A stretch of DNA of 64,000 nt from the NCBI GenBank assembly GCA_001599715.1, contig BCHU01000005.1, positions 124,001-188,000 of the forward strand. The letters are read 5' to 3'. Under the pieces are notes generated by a model that had not been told where the DNA came from, made no database searches, and worked only from the letters and a program-made list of their open reading frames with translations. The position numbers and the translations under genes are program-made. The first letter of the stretch is position 1, and each line of letters starts with the position of its first letter. Below, in pieces: positions 59,000 through 64,000 of the stretch. This DNA comes from Phaeotremella fagi. Its lineage: Eukaryota > Basidiomycota > Tremellomycetes > Tremellales > Phaeotremellaceae.

Positions 59000-61334
59000 T
59001 TAAGGAGATTCACGTCTGGGAACCAAGGAACCACTACAAATCCCTCTTTGACGATGTCTCATGAGGGCGTCACCACGAGCGAAACCTTTCCCACAAGGAC
59101 AAGGGAAAGGTTTAGTCCCACTATGTATCCTTGTATGACGTCTAAGATCATGTTGACGAACGAAAGCTGCGTGACTAAAAGAAAACGTCAGTAAAAGAAA
59201 TCATGAACAAACATAAAAGAGTGACTCACCAATCCTCCGCCTCGCAGACAAACGGTTTATCCTCTAAATGCGTTTGGATGTGGCTGTGAATAGCTGATTT
59301 CCTTGGGAAATGTCTTTCACAACCGTCTATCAAACATCTGAACCTCTTCACTGGTTGACCAGTCATTGAACCTTCCATAGTCAAGAAACATGTGTACAAA
59401 GTTTCAAGGAATGCACGGGGTAACCCTGCAGCTTGTGGATCTTGATACGACGATCTAGGTGGTTGAAGGGACAGAACTGGTTGTTGCGTCGACTGGTAAG
59501 TTGAAGTCAAATTTACATCTTGAGAGAGATGGGTTTGGTTGAACATCTCATTAGGACCGACGTTGACGTTAACGTTAAGTCCAACTGTACCGCTTTGAGA
59601 AACATTTCTGACCATTGATAAATCAGGACCAAAGATTAATTTAGGCGATGAAGGTCCAGCAATGGCTGAAGGGATTAGATCATCTTGATGATCCTCTGAT
59701 CGATTCAGTAAACCCGGATTAATGTGGTCACCAACTATCGGTGAAGAATTCATCGAGATCGAACCGTCCAACCGACCTTTCTTTGGAGTCTTGGGTTTAG
59801 GTTTGGGTCCCGGTCGTAATCTCTTACCGACTGGTGGGAAAGTTTGTCGTTTCCTTGGTGTATCCGGTTCTTCACTGTATGTCATTTGATTTGGATTGGG
59901 ATTCGAATTCCATTGTTGTGTCTGTGTAGAACTTCCTTGATCAGTTGGGAATAATCCACCGGTGTTCATTGAGAGAGGTAGGGACATTGATGGTGGGAGA
60001 GGTTGGGGAACGGATTGATGGATGTAAGAAGCTGAAACTGATCTAGGTGGCATGGATGGATAGGTTGGAACTTCAGATCTCATTTGATAAGTCAAATAAG
60101 AGGTGGAAGCGTGTCGCTGTGGAACTGGGTATTGTTGTTGAGGTGGCATATAGTAGGTTTGGGGTTGGGCGATAAAAGTTTGATCGGACCAAGCTTGGAT
60201 ATCAGGTTGTTGAACGTTGACGTTGACGTTCGGGTTTGGCTGATAACCTTGATAATTCAAGGTCATACCTGGTACAGCAGGATAATCGACATGTTGGAAA
60301 ACAGGTTGAGAAGGTAATTGAGCAGAGAAACCCATATCAGATTGTGCAGGTGTTTCCATGATCGTCCCTAAAGTTGATTGTCTGAAATTACCGAATGATG
60401 CCACCGAAGCCATGGAAGTAGAATTCGGAACTGACATGATTGAATTCATCATACCTGGCATTTGGAAACCACCTTGCTCAGATGCAGGTGAAGTGTAAAA
60501 CACTCGGCTTTGTAAATTCGGTGTACAAGGTGGTGAACGACCGTTTGAAAGATTTGGACTTGGTTGAGATGAATCCAGAGGTGGCATATCTGGCATTGGT
60601 TGGATAGCGTATTCGGGAACGAAACTCAAACTAGGTGATAGAACTTGTTCCCAACTTGCAGAAGTCAACACCGAAGAAGTTGAAACGTTACGATCACCGA
60701 ATGGAGGTGGGTTAAGGAACGATGTTGAAGAGGAAGAAACAGCTCTGGATAACGGTGCACTGGTAAGAATAGGTGGTTCCGTTCGACGTCTTGAAGGAGA
60801 GATCGGCATGGAATTAGCATCAAAAGTTGCTTGTCTAATTCTCTTAGCTGAACGATGAACACCTGCTCCGGTAGGTGTACCTAACCCAGATAACGTCCTT
60901 TTACTTTTCGGAGTCGGTTGACCTTCATTCAGATTTGGTTGAGGAATCGATTTAAACGGAGAACCATAAGCTCCGAGTTCTTCGTTATAATTATCAGAAG
61001 AAGGTATCATCTCCAAACTATCCCATGAAGGTGCTTGATTTGGATCAGCGATCGTAACCGGAGTTTCGTGGATAGCTCGATTATTAATTAAATATGGTAC
61101 TGAAGATTGACCACCACCTCTTTCCATTGGTGAAACCAGGAAACCTGCGTTCATACCTAATTTCGATTTACCGATCGTTGGAGTTTGCTGTAAAGCTGCG
61201 TAAGGTGAATCTGGGAATGGTTGGTGCTGAAACAAATTTCTTGGTGCTGGAGAAGCGAAAACATCTTGTTGTGGTGTTCTACTAGCGAATAGACCTTCGA
61301 AAGAAGCTGGTTGATTGGGAGCAGGAGACGACAT
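59000..61334 (-). CDS. C2H2 zinc-finger transcription factor (Ace2/Swi5-like)
   Basis: Exons 61334-59230 and 59174-59000 give 759 aa. About 650 residues are disordered, Pro/Ser/Gln-rich, with SP/TP sites and a basic KRLRPGPKPKPKTPKKGR patch. Three C-terminal fingers follow: CLIDGCERHFPRKSAIHSHI, then CEAEDCHAAFVRQHDLRRH (spanning the intron), then CPCGKGFARGDALMRHRQRG ending IC. The GFARGDALMRHRQRGIC form is typical of Ace2/Swi5-type factors, which drive genes for cell separation and late cell cycle. The predicted nuclear role follows from the family. Confidence 0.87.
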
Positions 61335-63544
61335 GGTTGGGCGGTGTTACTGTAATAGATAAAGGTGAAATTGATGAGGGGAAGTAAAGAAAAAGAAAGT
61401 TAAAGTGGGGCTTCACGTCAGTTCAACGTTTCTCCATTTAATATTTTATAGGTTCGCGTTGGAGAAATGTGAGATCTACCTACCTGTTTAGGACCACCTG
61501 AGACAATTCTAAACGTAGTATGTGATTCAAAGATTTCTACCCCTAATGAGTTCAGAAGAAATCCCAAAATCGTCTAATAAATGATCGACCTGTTGAGTTT
61601 TAACTGGTGGAAAATGAAAGAAATAGGGAAGGAGAAGAGAGGAATAGAATATTGTTGGATGTGAGAAAAAATATGTAAATTGAATGGATTATTGAGGAAG
61701 TCGCAAGAAATTGGCTGGGTGAATTAACTAGTCCAGTCGAATTCGAAATTTTCTAATGATGGTATGGATTTATACAGTCATATAATGGATTTACGGTGGA
61801 GAAGTATTGATTCCGAAGGGGGTTGACGGGTAAGATCCAAAGAACGTTTTCTATTCGTTAGAAAGTGAATGAAACTGGTCCAGTTGGAATTGAAATCCTG
61901 TTCCTCTGAGACCCTGTCGAAACGTCTTATGTATAACAACGGGATTCTCTTTCGTTGAGAGTTTCCTTTCTTTCCTAGACCAATGTTATTATTATCACAA
62001 GGACAAGTAACGGTGTAAAGAGTGAATATCGATGTTTTGGGAGTTGTTTACTTTTGATATTTCGGGATGTTGTTGTTGTTTATCGGGAATGAATATAAGC
62101 TTGTTTTTCGGTATGTTTTTGTCTCTCGATCTTGTTCCTTGTTTCGATTTCTTCCTGTATGCAATGAATGTCTGTTTAAACGAGTGTGTTGTATAGATAT
62201 CAGATATTATAGATGATAAAAATGAGGTGTTATAGAAGTAAAGATGAAAGGTTCAAAATGTAATGTCCATGTCTAAAGTTGTGTACGCCTCTGTTTTTGA
62301 ACCCTTCCACGGCTTGAATGGATTACTTATCGTCATGACAATAAGATTTTCATAGATCATAACCTAAGGGGACCAAAGGGGTCCTAGTAGCCTACAGTAA
62401 TCCAGGAAAGAGCAAGGTTAGCATGAAAGCTTAAGAACAAATAATAATTGAATTGGGGAGTGAGCAGAGGAATGAAATGAATTTACCCTATTGACGATCA
62501 TCCGATATGTTTTTTGTTATAAGTTAAAAAGGATAAATGGGGGTTTCTTTCCTGATCGAAAAAAAATGTAACTGAAAATCTATTCTCTCGATCTAAAGAT
62601 TCTTTCTTTCCTGGCAAGTGAAAGGGTAGGAGGAATATAGTTTAGAACCCAACTTACTTTGTTTGGTCGATTTGTTGTTTGATCCGATGTACCCCTTGTG
62701 CCTATCATTGGGGGAAGTAAACAAATCTTGTTATCGATAATTGATTCCCATCCCATGGGATATGTTAGATTCAGACATTTCTTTATCTAGACAATTGAAT
62801 ATCAAATTCGCATTTTGGATTGACGTAAAGACCTAAAGGAGAAGAAGAACAGAAAGGAGAAAGAATACGAATGCATTTTGTCTTTGGTGGATTCACATAT
62901 GAAAACTAGTTAGGTCTTGGAGATGTTATTTGACTAAGTTGGTTAGGAAATAGTTTAGTATGAGATTAGATGAGAGAGAAGCTATGGAAATAGCGGAGTG
63001 TCGATCAATACAATCTACGATAAAGATCTATCTACAACCAGTTTCAAGAAGGAAAAAGTCAAAAACTCAAAAAGTCAAAATCAAAATCACTCGCGTCCAG
63101 TCCATCCTGTGGTTGTATCCACCTCGATGTTGTTGTTACTGAACGTGGCAGCAGTACAAATACGAGTACTCAGTAGCTGCTTCACTAACTCGTCCACAGC
63201 TTCTACATAGGAATAGACTACCAGTATGCCAGAGCTCCATTCTTGTTATGCTACTCGATCGTCTAAAATATGCAACTAAACTACAGATGTAATAATTACT
63301 GAGCTAGAGATGACTATGTACTAAGAGCTCGTATACTAACGCCGTGGCTATAATCCCGACTGTGGCAAATGGTGGTGATATGAGGGGCCCTGCCCCCGTT
63401 CCCCGCAATATCTCTCTATCTCTTGTTGATATCTACATCTATCTACTCAACATTCTTATCTTCTGAAAGCCAAAAGCAAAAGTACAAGGCAAACACAACA
63501 TCGAGGACGAGGACGAGGATCCACCCAAACCACCCACAGCTATA
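61335..63544. promoter_or_regulatory. 2.2-kb divergent region between two regulatory-type genes
   Basis: No convincing gene. Probably long leaders and promoter of the C2H2 regulator on the left and the partial gene on the right. The segment near 63350-63410 (gtggcaaatgg, gaggggccctgcccccg) is locally GC-rich. TACAGTA occurs near 62392. Confidence 0.5.
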
Positions 63545-64000
63545 ATGTCGAAAGAAGGGAATGAGAATAACATAGATCCCTCATTGAGAGAAACACCAAC
63601 TTCAACGTCGAAGAGGAAAACAAGATCTTCAGTTCCAGTTGCAGTTCCAACCACCGCAACCACACCAACAAGAGTAACGCGTCGAACCACTAAATCCAAT
63701 GTCCCATTGAACAAAGTTATTGGAGTTGGGAAATCGAATTCGGGAGGTGTGAACGGGATAGTTGGACTTGAGAATTCAGGTGAACCGAGTCGTGGAGAGG
63801 AAGAGAATTTGATTGGATATGAATGGAGGAGTGATGCTGTATGTCTAAACTTTTCATCTTGGGTTGTTATGTTCTGCGCTGATCGGGAATGCGAATCTAG
63901 AAACGAAGTAGACATCATTCACCGGTGGATTTATCTGATTTACCTGCGGGATGGGAGAATCTCGTTAACGCAACTGCAACTGCAAATGCCAATACAGCAG
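63545..64000 (+). CDS. Unrecognised gene, truncated by the right edge
   Basis: ATG 63545 opens MSKEGNENNIDPSLRETP; exon 1 ends 63838, and an intron (63839-63900) leads to KRSRHHSPVDLSDLPAGWEN, open to the window end. The visible part is basic, Ser/Thr-rich and disordered (KRKTRSS, TRVTRRTTKS), suggesting a nuclear protein, but no domain is visible yet. Confidence 0.6.
   Translation, partial: MSKEGNENNIDPSLRETPTSTSKRKTRSSVPVAVPTTATTPTRVTRRTTKSNVPLNKVIGVGKSNSGGVNGIVGLENSGEPSRGEEENLIGYEWRSDAVCLNFSSWVVMFCADRECESRNEVDIIHRWIYLIYLRDGRISLTQLQLQMPIQQ

Noticed and set aside
63439..63918. 159-aa minus-strand frame at the right end
   Set aside because: Antisense of the plus-strand exon starting at 63545, which has a plausible start and intron.

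Overview
The window looks like chromosomal DNA of a basidiomycete yeast of the Tremellomycetes (Cryptococcus/Kwoniella type). This is inferred from dense genes on both strands, many 35-60 nt introns with GTGAGT/GTAAGT donors, and the character of the recognisable proteins. I ran no database search; every assignment comes from reading motifs and protein sequence.

Conserved genes, left to right: an RRM + Pumilio protein (JSN1/PUF type, +); CDC42 (-); the GPN-loop GTPase GPN1/NPA3 (+); guanylate kinase (-); an intron-containing tRNA-Cys(GCA) (-); an unrecognised 780-aa protein (+); a long PAQR/Izh3-type membrane protein (-); TSR2 (-); centromere protein CENP-C/Mif2 (-); glutamate 5-kinase PRO1 (-); a 1479-aa APSES-domain regulator (+); a RanBP2-type zinc-finger protein (-); the CDK PHO85 (+); oligosaccharyltransferase subunit WBP1/OST48 (-); phosphomannomutase (+); a sugar transporter (-) divergent from a GH35-like glycosidase (+); COG6 (-); phosphatidylinositol synthase PIS1 (+); an Ace2/Swi5-like C2H2 regulator (-); and a gene cut by the right edge.

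Between these sit islands of small genes I cannot assign to any known family. Island I (about 14.8-17.9 kb, + strand) holds four tandem, diverged paralogs; the first has its frame broken. Island II (about 31.9-38.3 kb, - strand) holds three paralogs of a second family, each with an intron right after a Trp codon, followed by two paralogs of a third family, one frameshifted. A further orphan at 46.7 kb also has an intron after a Trp codon and carries an in-frame stop. No transposase, helicase, nuclease, secretion signal or membrane segment is apparent in these islands. Island II shares a 12-bp palindrome GTGGCGTGCCAC upstream of genes of both families, and both islands look rich in TACTGTA/TACAGTA. 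These islands are the best candidate here for something undescribed; what they do is unknown.

Gene-structure oddities include a G-quadruplex-capable tract on the last splice donor of CDC42 (retention would remove the prenylation motif), a PHO85 start codon split by an intron, micro-exons in PIS1, and twin hairpin repeats near 18.4-18.7 kb.
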